NCBI RefSeq assembly: GCF_019352175.1
Contig: NZ_JACBYI010000003.1
Location: 124,001-188,000 of the forward strand
Length of the DNA: 64,000 nucleotides
Direction: 5' to 3'
From: Paenibacillus sp. S150
GTDB lineage: Bacteria > Bacillota > Bacilli > Paenibacillales > Paenibacillaceae
Shown here: in pieces, positions 9,323 through 18,070 of the stretch
How the letters are laid out: each line of letters starts with the position of its first letter
Position numbering within the stretch: the stretch's first letter is position 1
The notes under the pieces: generated by a model
The model's input: only the letters and a program-made list of their open reading frames with translations
Told to the model about the DNA's origin: nothing
Database searches by the model: none
Made by a program: the position numbers and the translations under genes

Positions 9323-9422
9323 CAAGCAGAAACGGCTGCGCCGTCCTTTAAAAGGACGGCGTGTTTCAGCGAGAAATAGAAGGATAATTTGATGTGCCGA
9401 GCATATAAATTCTTATATTTTT
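9323..9422 (+). repeat. Short double-hairpin repeat S1
   Basis: Hairpin 1 is GCCGTCC...GGACGGC inside flanking GAAACGG/TGTTTC. Hairpin 2 pairs AAATAGAAGG with the TTCTTATATTT end (sub-type ii). The same arrangement occurs at twelve places in the window. S1 forms the left boundary of the yeiH insertion. Confidence 0.8.
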
Positions 9423-10338
9423 AGTGGAAACGGCTGCGCCTTCCTTGACCGGGCAGCGCAGCTGTTGGCATTTCAGGTGTAAGGCTGGCTGCTGAAGCCA
9501 GGCGGGAAGCCAGGCGGAAAAGGTCACTTCATATTCCCCCAGCCGTTTTTTTTAAAGGGTTAGCGGGAAAAAGGAACCCTAATCGATCCGTTTCTCTCCC
9601 TTGCAGAGGAATACGCCTACATTAAGATGAACTTGAAACATTCATCCAAAGGGCAGCCATTTTAGTGGTAAAAAGGATAACTAATCCACCGCATTCGGAT
9701 CCTGGATCATCCCTAGTGGGAAAAAGTACAACTAATCCGGCTGAAATCAGCCGTAGGGAGGGAGCGGGCCTCCATTAGGTGTACAAAATCCCACTAAAGC
9801 CCGTTCAAGCCAGAATTCCAGCCCATTAGTGTTACTTTTTACACTTGGCTTTCGTTCCCTATGAACCTCCTTGCGTTTCATCAGCTTTTTCAGGTTCTCC
9901 GGTTCCATTCCTATACATTCAATTACCTTTTTGGCTCAAAACCAAAATCAGCGGTTGACGAGGTGAACGAAGTCCGCTGCGGGTTCACAGGGTTCTTCCG
10001 ATAATCTCGCTGTTAAAGCCCGGTTTCCTGATTGGAATAAGATTACAGGTTGAAATTAGATGGAGGCAGCTTTTTCCGATTCATTTAAGACCTTTCCGTC
10101 CATTAAGTGTGCTAATTCTCACGAATTCCACTCCATTCCACTCCACTCCACGTCCTGCCCAGTAGCGGCCTCGGTTGGCCCCGCTCTATTCCCGCTTCCT
10201 CCTGCAAAACTTTAAACTCATAGACTCCGCACCATTCACCACGGCTCAGCAAGCTCCGCACCATTCAGCACGATTAAGACGCATTATAATTTTGCCCTAT
10301 CCACAATTGACGAGAGCATAATTTCCTAAACAACAATT

Positions 10339-10430
10339 GGAAACGGATACCGTCCTTATAAAGACGGTATCCGTTTCAGCGAGAAGATAAGACTAATTTA
10401 TACGTGAAACATATAAGTTCTTATCTTTCA
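10339..10430 (+). repeat. Short double-hairpin repeat S2
   Basis: Hairpin 1 is an almost perfect palindrome (GAAACGGATACCGTC to GACGGTATCCGTTTC). Hairpin 2 pairs AGATAAGAC with the TTCTTATCTTTC end (sub-type i). It forms the right boundary of the insertion. Read leftwards, its last bases supply the TAA stop after the residual YeiH frame (GFFER then stop). Confidence 0.8.
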
Positions 10431-10740
10431 AAAAATCCCTTCGTGTAGATAGCGGATACCTTAGGCCCGGCCCGGCTGCCAGAATATCCAGCATTAAGTC
10501 TCATCCCCAGCAGAATGATTCCCGCCCGAGCAAGCTTTTGCCGGAGAATTGGATGCCTGCCATAGCCCGCTGTGGAACACCCGCTATTGCCCTCAGTGCA
10601 ATGCCAAGGAGGATTACCAGCACGAGCTGTCCTATAATATTGAACAGCGGCAGCAAGGCCAGAGTCTTGGCTGCCGCAGCCAGCACAAGGGTGATTCCAA
10701 TCCCCCGGATAATCTCCGGATGTCCAGAAACTCACAGCCA
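10421..10740 (-). pseudogene. YeiH-family pseudogene, N-terminal part
   Basis: One frame reads GIGITLVLAAAAKTLALLP, IGQLVLVILLGIALRAI and AMAGIQFSGK, the first transmembrane helices of a YeiH protein. A frameshift near 10540 leads to KLARAGIILLGMRLNAG, and another leads to AGPKV. The frame then runs into repeat S2. The rest of the gene resumes at 9322 on the far side of the insertion. It follows the histidine kinase gene by about 70 bp and may once have been co-transcribed with it. Confidence 0.75.
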
Positions 10741-10812
10741 GCGGCCGTTACACTCTTCAATAGCTTCCGAACTGCTTTATTGCCGGGCCCGCCTGCCTGT
10801 CGGCCAGGACGG

Positions 10813-12525
10813 CTACATCCGGCAGGGAATAGTAATCTGAATGCAGGCTCCGATGCCGGGACGGCTGGCAATAGCTACTCCATAGCCGATGCCATTATGC
10901 AGCTTGATCCGGGAATCCACGTTGCGGATGCCATATCCGATCCGGGGGCCTTCAGGCGCCAGAATCTGGCGGATGATATCCGTATTCATGCCGACTCCGT
11001 TATCAATCACCTTGAACACAATTTCTGATTCGTGCTTCTCCACAACAAGCCGGATGCCAAGCGTGGTCCCGAACCAGGCATGCTCCAGCGCATTTTCAAT
11101 GAGCGGCTGCAGAATCAGCTTCACCGTCGTATACTCCAGCACCTCAGGGTCAATATCATAATATACGCTGAGCCGCTCGCCGTATTTGATGCACTGGATA
11201 GCCACATAGGCCTTGGCATGTTCAATTTCCTTGCGCACAGTGGTCAGGATTTCGCCGCGGTTGAGAGAAAGCCTGTAGAATTTCGCCAGCTCCTGCACCA
11301 TAATATTCAGCTTCAGGGTATCTCCGAATTGGGCCAGGCGGTTAATGGAGGAAAGTGTATTATAGAGAAAATGGGGATTGATCTGCGCCTGCAGCGATTC
11401 CAGCTCCGCTTCTTTTTTCTGGAGATCGGCGACATAATTTTTATGAATCAGCTCTTCCATATTACTGCCCATGCGGTTGAAGGCGGTGGCAATTTGGGCC
11501 AGCTCATCATTGCCCTTGAAGCGGATTCTTTTGTGGAAATCACCGTCATGAAAAGCATTCAGCGATCCTACGATCTTCTGTATCCGCCGGGAGAAATAAC
11601 CCGACACCCAAATGCCGAGACATGCCAGGATAAAGGCGCTCACCAGACAGACCAGCAGCGTCATCCGGCGCACCTCGTTCGCGCTTTCGTCGAACAGACT
11701 GTTGGGAATATAAGCCTGCAGCTGCCAGCCCAGCCCATCCAGCGGTTCGCTTAACAGCAGGCGCCCCGACTCGTCCGGCCCCGTCTCCACGCCCTCCGGT
11801 GAGGATTTAAGCACAATCCTGCCCCCCGCATCGCTGACCGCCAGTGTGCTGAATTCCCCGATCTTGCGGTAATCCACGGAATCCAGCAGATCGCGGATTT
11901 GCACAGTCACCCGGACCAGACCAATCGGCTGGCCCCGCTGCACGTCATCCAGCCGCTGGAGCAATGAAATATTGCCGTCTCCCTGATCGCGCAGAATCTG
12001 CTGCCAGCGGCTGAGTCCGGGCAGAGTGCCCGAGAATTCCAGCATCCGGTACCAGTCTGCGTTCTGAATCCGCCGCAGATGATAAATCTCATAACGCTTG
12101 GTGGACAGCAGCGGATTTTGTTCCTCATCCTTGTAGAAGACCTCCGGCAGCGTTTCATTCTGGAGATACAGGGACAGGCCGATGTTGCTGGCCGTGTAAT
12201 TGAGCAGATTTTCCAGTGCCGGCATGAGGGTCTTCGTCATGGTCTCATAGCTGTACCAGCCTTGATCATAGCGCCGCAAAGCATTTTGCAGACTGTAATT
12301 GTAGTAGAGGCTGTTCGAGATCCGTTCAATATCATCCGTGCGGTAACGGATATTGTCGCGCATCTGCCGCAGCGTGCCCTGCAGATTCTCCCGCGTCTTC
12401 TCCCGGAGAGAGTTCACGGAATGCGCATAGGCGAACAGGCCGACCGTCAGCACGGCAATCAGCAGGCACAGCACATAAGGCAGAATGAGCTTGTATCCAA
12501 AAGGGATGCTCCGCACGCGCCGCAT
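10813..12525 (-). CDS. YesM-like membrane sensor histidine kinase
   Basis: A 570-residue kinase that would sense an extracellular sugar signal and phosphorylate the response regulator encoded just upstream. The start at 12525 follows the regulator stop by 1 nt (TAACATG), with GGAGACACC as binding site. Layout: TM1 near residues 10-30, extracellular Cache-like domain about 35-275, TM2 about 283-305 (LLVCLVSAFILACLGIWV), HAMP about 310-360, His_kinase domain with INPHFLYNTLSS (His385), and a HATPase_c domain (N box LIENALEHA, G box VIDNGVGMN, then IGYGIRNVDSRI). All catalytic boxes are intact. It is last in the mannanase-transporter-regulator gene order. Confidence 0.92.
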   Translation of the reverse strand: MRRVRSIPFGYKLILPYVLCLLIAVLTVGLFAYAHSVNSLREKTRENLQGTLRQMRDNIRYRTDDIERISNSLYYNYSLQNALRRYDQGWYSYETMTKTLMPALENLLNYTASNIGLSLYLQNETLPEVFYKDEEQNPLLSTKRYEIYHLRRIQNADWYRMLEFSGTLPGLSRWQQILRDQGDGNISLLQRLDDVQRGQPIGLVRVTVQIRDLLDSVDYRKIGEFSTLAVSDAGGRIVLKSSPEGVETGPDESGRLLLSEPLDGLGWQLQAYIPNSLFDESANEVRRMTLLVCLVSAFILACLGIWVSGYFSRRIQKIVGSLNAFHDGDFHKRIRFKGNDELAQIATAFNRMGSNMEELIHKNYVADLQKKEAELESLQAQINPHFLYNTLSSINRLAQFGDTLKLNIMVQELAKFYRLSLNRGEILTTVRKEIEHAKAYVAIQCIKYGERLSVYYDIDPEVLEYTTVKLILQPLIENALEHAWFGTTLGIRLVVEKHESEIVFKVIDNGVGMNTDIIRQILAPEGPRIGYGIRNVDSRIKLHNGIGYGVAIASRPGIGACIQITIPCRM

Positions 12526-12526
12526 G

Positions 12527-14092
12527 TTACAGGTGTCTCCTGTAATCGCCCGGGCTGACACCGTAATATTCCTTGAACTGCTTGCTGAAATGGGACAGAT
12601 TCTTATAGCCGACCCGGTTCGCGGCCTCATAGACCTTCAGCTTCGGATCGCCGAGCAAGGCCTTGACCCGCTCCAGCCGCCTCAGGCCCACATAATCCGA
12701 GAAATACACTCCGGTCTCCTCGTAGAAGATCTGCCCCAGGTGATTCGGGGAAAAAGAAAAGTGGTTGGCCGCATCCCGCAGCATGACATTGTGCTCCAAA
12801 TGCTCTTCAATGTATGCCTTGATCTCGTCTACAAGCTTGCGCTTCTTCCCCTGCCGCTTGCGCTGCAGCCGTTCGGACAACTCGAACATCCGGCGGCGGA
12901 GCCAGGATTTCATGTCCTCAATCGTCTCCAGATGGTACAGAATGCTGAGATGCTTCCTTTCCAGCCCCAGCAGCTCGTAAAAGTCCTCGTTAATCGTATG
13001 CAGGTACGCATCGAGCTTCGAGACAATATGCAGAAACAGCTGGTAGATCTCCAGCTTGGTCTCCATATTTCCAACCCATACGAACAGCTCCTCGTTGCAA
13101 TCGTCTACATCGACCAGCCGGTAGGAAGACATCGCGGCAAACAGGGACTGCAGAATGCTGTCCAGATCCTTGACGGAGGCCGAGATCGGCCCTCTGGCAT
13201 CGGAATGGAAAATAAGCTTGCCTTTGCCCAGGAACAGCTTCAGCCCGAGCGCATTTCTGGCCTGCCGGAAGGAATACCGCAGCTCCCGCAAATGGCTTAC
13301 TGTGGGACCTACACCGATGGTCACTGTGAGCGGCGTACCTTCCACCGCCTGCCCTATCAGCCTGCGCAGCCGTCCGCTGTCTATTTGCTCCTCCAGAATC
13401 AGCGCGTAATGGAACCGCTCCAGCCGGCAGGCCTGTATCCGCTCCTCCGCACAATACTCCTCGATGGCCAGCTCCAGCTTGTTCTCCATTTCCGCCTTGG
13501 CTCCATCGCTATAGCCGTTAAGCTTCCAGGACAGATCATCCGGCTCCAGCAGCGCCGTGTACAGCCTGGTATCAGCCCAGCTGATGCCGACCCGCTGAAG
13601 CAGCGGCAGCATCTTGGCTTCATCCGGCGTTCCGTCGAGAAGCTGCATGAACAGCTCCCTGCGCAGAAGCGGCTCCGACTCCGAGAAGTAACGCTCCAAA
13701 TGCGTGTGCTCCCGTTCCCGGTCAAGAGCCTCCTTCACCTCTGTCAACGATTTGCGCATATCCTCATCATCTACGGGCTTCAGCACATAGCCCGAGGCGC
13801 TCATGGAAATCGCCTGCTTGGCATACTGGAAATCCTCATAGCCGCTGACAAAAATAATCTTCAGCTTCGGGTTCAGCTCAAGGGCTCTGCGCGCCAGCTC
13901 CATCCCTGACATGATCGGCATCCGGATATCGGTGACGATAATATCTACTGCCTGCGATTCCAGCGCCTCCAGGGCTTCAAAGCCGCTGCTTGCGGCTGCG
14001 CACACCTCCATGCCAAGAGCTTCCCAGTTCATGAAGCGCTGCAGCCCCTCCAGATCCAGCAGTTCATCGTCGACCAGCAGCACCTTGTACAT
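12527..14092 (-). CDS. YesN-like response regulator with AraC DNA-binding domain
   Basis: A 521-residue regulator. The start at 14092 (MYKVLLVDDE) is chosen because GGAGG lies 9 nt upstream; the ORF could begin 6 codons earlier. The receiver domain spans residues 1-120 with acidic pair Asp8/Asp9, phospho-acceptor Asp55 (VTDIRMP), and lysine in YVLKPVD. A long middle region (about 130-410) is characteristic of the YesN group. The C-terminal AraC HTH (MLRDAANHFSFSPNHLG; VYEAANRVGYKNLSHFSKQ; GVSPGDYR) binds DNA. It is translationally linked to the kinase. It probably activates the adjoining transporter and GH26 mannanase genes. Confidence 0.92.
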   Translation of the reverse strand: MYKVLLVDDELLDLEGLQRFMNWEALGMEVCAAASSGFEALEALESQAVDIIVTDIRMPIMSGMELARRALELNPKLKIIFVSGYEDFQYAKQAISMSASGYVLKPVDDEDMRKSLTEVKEALDREREHTHLERYFSESEPLLRRELFMQLLDGTPDEAKMLPLLQRVGISWADTRLYTALLEPDDLSWKLNGYSDGAKAEMENKLELAIEEYCAEERIQACRLERFHYALILEEQIDSGRLRRLIGQAVEGTPLTVTIGVGPTVSHLRELRYSFRQARNALGLKLFLGKGKLIFHSDARGPISASVKDLDSILQSLFAAMSSYRLVDVDDCNEELFVWVGNMETKLEIYQLFLHIVSKLDAYLHTINEDFYELLGLERKHLSILYHLETIEDMKSWLRRRMFELSERLQRKRQGKKRKLVDEIKAYIEEHLEHNVMLRDAANHFSFSPNHLGQIFYEETGVYFSDYVGLRRLERVKALLGDPKLKVYEAANRVGYKNLSHFSKQFKEYYGVSPGDYRRHL

Positions 14093-14214
14093 CGCATCCC
14101 GCCTCCGCACTCAGACTTCATTCGTTCCCCGCAAAGAGTTACATTTAATAGTAAAAGGGGGTACACTTGGCTTCAGTATACCCCACGGTAAAGGCTGCCC
14201 CTAGCTTTTATTTA

Positions 14215-14310
14215 AATATAGAATTTATATGCTCGGCATACTAAACTATCCTTCTGTTTTTCGCTGACACACCCCGTCTTTTACAAGGACGGCGCAGCCG
14301 TTTCTACTTG
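14215..14310 (-). repeat. Short double-hairpin repeat S3, encoding the 3' end of the binding-protein gene
   Basis: Sub-type ii copy in reverse orientation. Its hairpin 1 half (CAAGTAGAAACGG...) forms the last nine codons and stop of the solute-binding gene. The rest lies in the gap before the response-regulator gene. The hairpins may also lower transcription read-through from transporter to regulator genes. Confidence 0.8.
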
Positions 14311-15951
14311 CATCTTGCTGAGATTGTTCTGCCATCTGCCGGTTTGGAATTTCAGCAGCGTTTCGTAGCCCGCTTTTTTGGCGTCCTCATTTGCCTTGTT
14401 TAAAAGGCTGAGGACCTCTTCATCGCTCTTGGCGTACAGTGCCTTGGCAAAGACCTCCTGGTAAATGTCATTCACAGTAGTTGCAATCGTACCTTCTTCC
14501 GAATCCGGCAGCGGGTCGAGATTCACAAACTCCGTGAAGTTTCTGGATGTCTTCCAGGTTACCTTCTGCTGGGCCAGAGTGGTCCAGTTCTGCTTGTCGG
14601 CCGGGAGCTGCGCATCCATCTTGGCTTTGGTCTGGTCAATAAAGGTTGTGTTGCCCACCCAATTGAAGCGGCCGATTCTCTCCTTGTCCTTGTCGCCCTG
14701 CGGTGTATTCAGACCGGCCTCGTTCAGGACAGGCACACCGTCCGCATCGAACTCATCCCAGTAGAGGCCCTGGCGGCCAAAGTTTATAATCCGCTGGCCC
14801 TCTTGACCCGTCAACCAGTCCAGATACGAGAAGATGGCCTCCGGGTCCTTGGCATTCCTGGTAATGACCAGCACATTCCACCCCAAGGAATTGTAATTGT
14901 TCGGCGTAATCTTGGCGGCATCCAGTCCGGCCTTGTGAATCGGCCAGATGATATCATAGCCGGCTTCCGGATCGGCCAAGCGCAGGGCAGTATCGGCCCC
15001 ACGGCCCGGGTTCACCACATCGCCGTCCACGTAGACGGCTACGCGGCCGGTTTTGAGCTTCTCGGAAATCTGGTCGCCGGTCTGGGTGAACAAGTCCTGC
15101 GTAATCAGCCTCTCGCGGAACAGCTTGCTGGCATACTGCATATTTTCGATGAATACCTGATCCTCAAAAATCGATTGCAGCGTATTGCCTACCGGATTGG
15201 CCTTGGGCAGATACGGTTTGTTTTCGGCGAAGCCGCCGTACATTGTGTCGATCCCCCGTCCCTTGGCCCCCACTTCAAGCGGCACCACATCGGGATATTT
15301 CTCCTTGACCTGCTTCAGGTAGGCATAGAGCTCATCATAGGTTTCGAGCTTCGGCGAACCAAGCTCCTGGTATATTTTCCGGTTAATAATCCAGCCGCCG
15401 TTGCCGTTTGGACTGGATGTGTACCAGTTCGGGAACTGGTACAGCTTGCCGTCCTCGGAGCGGAGCATATTCAGGGTGGCTTCACCGGCATTATTTTTCA
15501 GATTGGGGTAGCGGTCCAGATATTCGTCCAGAGCAACCAGCAGCCCGGGCTTCCGCAGCCGTTCCACATTCGCTCCCCGGTCCATCATAATGACATCCGG
15601 CAGGCTGCCCGAGGCAATCATCGTGCTGAACTTGGTCTCGGCGGCACCGCTCGATTGAATCGGCGTCATCCTGACCTTCAGCGTGTCGGCAATCCACTTG
15701 GTAGTGGAATCCCGCCCCCACTCTTCGGTGGTATCCCAATCGTAATTGCTGTAGTACGTGAAGGAGACGGGCTTCACCGTACTTCCTGCAGCCGGGTCTG
15801 AAGCATCGGGATTCGCACTGGCCGCAGCGGTCTCCGTTGCCGCAGGTGCGCGGGCAGGATCGGCGGCATTGTTCCCCCCGCCGCAGCCGGCAAGCAGCAG
15901 CACCGAGCATAAGACAACCGTCAACAGCGGAAAACTCTTCTTAGATTTCAA
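14281..15951 (-). CDS. ABC-transporter solute-binding lipoprotein (LipO/YtcQ-like)
   Basis: A 556-residue membrane-anchored sugar-binding protein. The start is TTG at 15951, with GAGGGG 8 nt upstream. The signal peptide ends in a lipobox (LLLAGC, Cys23), followed by a low-complexity Ala/Thr linker. The mature part is a type-1 solute-binding fold with ASGSLPDVIMMDRG and an extended C-lobe typical of the 550-residue LipO family. It is third in the mannan locus, 47 nt after the YtcP-like permease gene. The last residues (QVETAAPSL) are encoded by repeat S3, so the natural C-terminus may have been altered. The ligand is probably a manno-oligosaccharide, judged by the neighbouring GH26 only. Confidence 0.92.
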   Translation of the reverse strand: MKSKKSFPLLTVVLCSVLLLAGCGGGNNAADPARAPAATETAAASANPDASDPAAGSTVKPVSFTYYSNYDWDTTEEWGRDSTTKWIADTLKVRMTPIQSSGAAETKFSTMIASGSLPDVIMMDRGANVERLRKPGLLVALDEYLDRYPNLKNNAGEATLNMLRSEDGKLYQFPNWYTSSPNGNGGWIINRKIYQELGSPKLETYDELYAYLKQVKEKYPDVVPLEVGAKGRGIDTMYGGFAENKPYLPKANPVGNTLQSIFEDQVFIENMQYASKLFRERLITQDLFTQTGDQISEKLKTGRVAVYVDGDVVNPGRGADTALRLADPEAGYDIIWPIHKAGLDAAKITPNNYNSLGWNVLVITRNAKDPEAIFSYLDWLTGQEGQRIINFGRQGLYWDEFDADGVPVLNEAGLNTPQGDKDKERIGRFNWVGNTTFIDQTKAKMDAQLPADKQNWTTLAQQKVTWKTSRNFTEFVNLDPLPDSEEGTIATTVNDIYQEVFAKALYAKSDEEVLSLLNKANEDAKKAGYETLLKFQTGRWQNNLSKMQVETAAPSL

Positions 15952-15998
15952 TTGAGCAACCCCTCTCTAATGTTCACTGTATATAATCCGTATCACCG

Positions 15999-16904
15999 CT
16001 ACTCTTTCAGAGAACCGATGAGTACACCTTTTACGAAATACTTTTGCAAAAACGGATAGACCATGATAATCGGCAGCGTCGCCACCATGGTGGTTGCCAT
16101 AATCAGCGATTTGCTCGTTACCGACTGCACCAGGGCAAGCCGGTCCTGGGCGGCCGCACTGCTTCCGATGGCCTGCTGGAGCTGATCTGTCACAATATTG
16201 GAGTTGAGGATCTGCTTCAGCAGGGTCTGGATCGGAATCAGATCTGTATTATTGATATAGATGCTGGCCGAGAACCAGTCATTCCAGTGGTAAACGGCCG
16301 TGAACAATGACAGGGTGGCTACAACCGGCCCGGAAATGGGTAAAATAATGCGCGTCAGCACTCCGATATGGTTGCAGCCGTCTATGCGCGCAGATTCAAC
16401 CAGTCCCGCCGGCAGCCCCAGAAAGAAGGTCCGGAAAATGATCATATTGTATACACTGATTAACCCGGGGATGACCAGCACCCAAAAGGTGTCCATCATG
16501 CCAAACTCGCGCAGCAGCAGGAACGTGGGAATCAGTCCGCCGCTGAAGTACATGGTAATGATGCAGAAGACCATATATACTCTGCGTCCCATCAGTTCAT
16601 GCCTGGACAGCCCGTAAGCCAATATGGCGGTGAACAGGACAGACAGTGCCGTCCCGACCACGGTGCGCATAATGGAGATCAGAAACGCATGCCCAATGCG
16701 GCTGTCCCGGAACACGACCTCATAATTATCCAGTGTCGGGCTGCGCGGCCAGAACGTAATCCCGCCGAGCGCCGTATCCGAACCTGCGTTGAAGGAAATC
16801 ACCAGCGAATTCCAGAACGGATACAGGGTGATGAAGCCCAGCAGCAGCAGCAATGTATAAATAATGGCCTGCAGTATCTTATCTCCCGGCGACAGCTTCA
16901 TCAT
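15999..16904 (-). CDS. YtcP/AraQ-type sugar ABC-transporter permease
   Basis: A 301-residue inner-membrane protein with six predicted helices. The start is placed at the ATGATG at 16904-16899, because the ORF extension upstream is not membrane-like and overlaps the preceding gene. The cytoplasmic EAA loop reads ESARIDGCNHIGVLTRIILP. The C-terminus YPFLQKYFVKGVLIGSLKE is diagnostic for the YtcP group. It pairs with the LplB-type permease upstream. No ATPase is encoded nearby, as usual for this group, which borrows an MsmX-like ATPase encoded elsewhere. Confidence 0.93.
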   Translation of the reverse strand: MMKLSPGDKILQAIIYTLLLLLGFITLYPFWNSLVISFNAGSDTALGGITFWPRSPTLDNYEVVFRDSRIGHAFLISIMRTVVGTALSVLFTAILAYGLSRHELMGRRVYMVFCIITMYFSGGLIPTFLLLREFGMMDTFWVLVIPGLISVYNMIIFRTFFLGLPAGLVESARIDGCNHIGVLTRIILPISGPVVATLSLFTAVYHWNDWFSASIYINNTDLIPIQTLLKQILNSNIVTDQLQQAIGSSAAAQDRLALVQSVTSKSLIMATTMVATLPIIMVYPFLQKYFVKGVLIGSLKE

Positions 16905-16950
16905 AACCTGTTCCCCGCCTTTCCTCGCAATATTGGCATTGCTCCAGTGT

Positions 16951-17919
16951 TTACCATAGGCTTGAGCCCATTTTTCTCGCTGCCTTATTGGCCAGGGCGA
17001 GCAGTCCGATGCTGACCACTGCCTTGAAAAGCCCCGCAGCCGCAGCATAGGAGTAACGGTTGTTCAGAATCCCCATCCGGTAAACATACGTGTCGATCAC
17101 ATCGGAGACGTCGCGCAGGATCGGATTCGTTGCCAGAATCAGAATATCCTCGAATCCGGCATTCAGTATATTGCCTACGGCCAGAATCAGGAAGATGATA
17201 ATGACCGGCCGGATGCAGGGAAGCGTGATCAGCTGAATCTGCTTGAAGCGCCCCGCTCCGTCAATGGAAGCGGCTTCATAGAGATGCGGGTCTATTCCGG
17301 CAATCGCTGCCAGGTAGACGATGGCGGCGAAGCCCATCTCCTTCCAAATCCCGGTTCCTACGAGAACCCCCCAGAAATACTCCGGCACCGACAGGAAGCT
17401 GATAGGCTCTGAGGTGAGATTCAGATGCATAAGCAGCATGTTAACGCTTCCATTATCGGTTGAAAGCATGGAGCCCACGAACCCGCCGACGATGACCCAG
17501 GAGAGAAAATGCGGCAAATAGCTCACCGTCTGGATAATCCGCTTGAACAGCATGACCCGCACTTCATTCAGCATCAGCGCCAGCAGGATCGGAGCCGGAA
17601 AGCCGATGCACAGCTTCAGCAGACTGATCACAATCGTGTTGCGCATGACTGTCCAGAAGTCAGGAGAATTGAAGAACGCCTCAAAATGCTTCAGCCCGAC
17701 CCAGGGACTGTGAAAAAAACCGCCGAACAGCTGGTAATCCTGGAATGCCATGAGTACCCCATACATCGGCAGATAGCTGAACACGAAGATAAACAGCATT
17801 GCGGGCACTACCATCAGCTGAATATCCCATTGCCTGATCCACCGGGCCCACCATGACACCCGGTTTCCTTCCGCCCTGATTCTGATAACGGCTTTTCGTT
17901 CGATTTCCACGTCTGTCAT
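16951..17919 (-). CDS. LplB-type sugar ABC-transporter permease
   Basis: A 322-residue membrane protein with six helices. Family landmarks: VVPAMLFIFVFSYLPMYG, FHSPWVGLKHFEAFF, EAA loop EAASIDGAGRFKQIQLITLP and DTYVYRMGILNNRYSYAAAAGLFK. The ATG at 17919 touches the AGGAAGG box. A GTG three codons in (17910) has 9-nt spacing and may be the true start. It is downstream of the GH26 gene and separated from it by repeat S4. It forms one transporter with the two following genes. Confidence 0.93.
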   Translation of the reverse strand: MTDVEIERKAVIRIRAEGNRVSWWARWIRQWDIQLMVVPAMLFIFVFSYLPMYGVLMAFQDYQLFGGFFHSPWVGLKHFEAFFNSPDFWTVMRNTIVISLLKLCIGFPAPILLALMLNEVRVMLFKRIIQTVSYLPHFLSWVIVGGFVGSMLSTDNGSVNMLLMHLNLTSEPISFLSVPEYFWGVLVGTGIWKEMGFAAIVYLAAIAGIDPHLYEAASIDGAGRFKQIQLITLPCIRPVIIIFLILAVGNILNAGFEDILILATNPILRDVSDVIDTYVYRMGILNNRYSYAAAAGLFKAVVSIGLLALANKAARKMGSSLW

Positions 17920-17932
17920 CCTTCCTGTTTCT

Positions 17933-17986
17933 CACTGAAACGCCGGGCTGCCTCCCGCAGGAGACGGCGCAGCCGTTTCTGCTTGC
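17933..17986 (-). repeat. Short repeat S4, hairpin 1 only
   Basis: Contains GAAACG and the GACGGCGCAGCCGTTTC arm of the short-repeat family but lacks hairpin 2. It lies between the GH26 stop and the LplB start, where it could modulate transcript levels. Confidence 0.65.
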
Positions 17987-18070
17987 TCTATACCTTAATC
18001 TTATGCAGTTCGGGAAGGAGGCACCAGTACCGTGGTCAACGAAAAGTGTCGTCCAGCAATGATGAGTGGA

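Larger units (their letters stand above)
9323..10430 (+). mobile_element. Composite non-coding repeat insertion (short copy S1, long copy A, short copy S2) in the yeiH gene
   Basis: About 1.1 kb without a credible ORF separates the two halves of the YeiH pseudogene. It begins with a short double-hairpin element (S1, 9323-9422), continues with a long repeat (copy A, 9424-10338), and ends with another short element (S2, 10339-10430). Copy A is related along most of its length to the blocks at 21540-22586, 26412-26930 and 50977-51938. It carries five copies of a 24-bp motif (9560-9583, 9662-9685, 9713-9736 forward; 9774-9797 and 9825-9846 inverted). No transposase is encoded. It was either a passively mobilised element or arrived with others by recombination. 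Confidence 0.75.

Noticed and set aside
12485..13909. 474-codon open frame on the plus strand
   Set aside because: It is antisense to the response regulator, Gln/Leu-rich with no motif. The regulator on the other strand has intact receiver and HTH domains.
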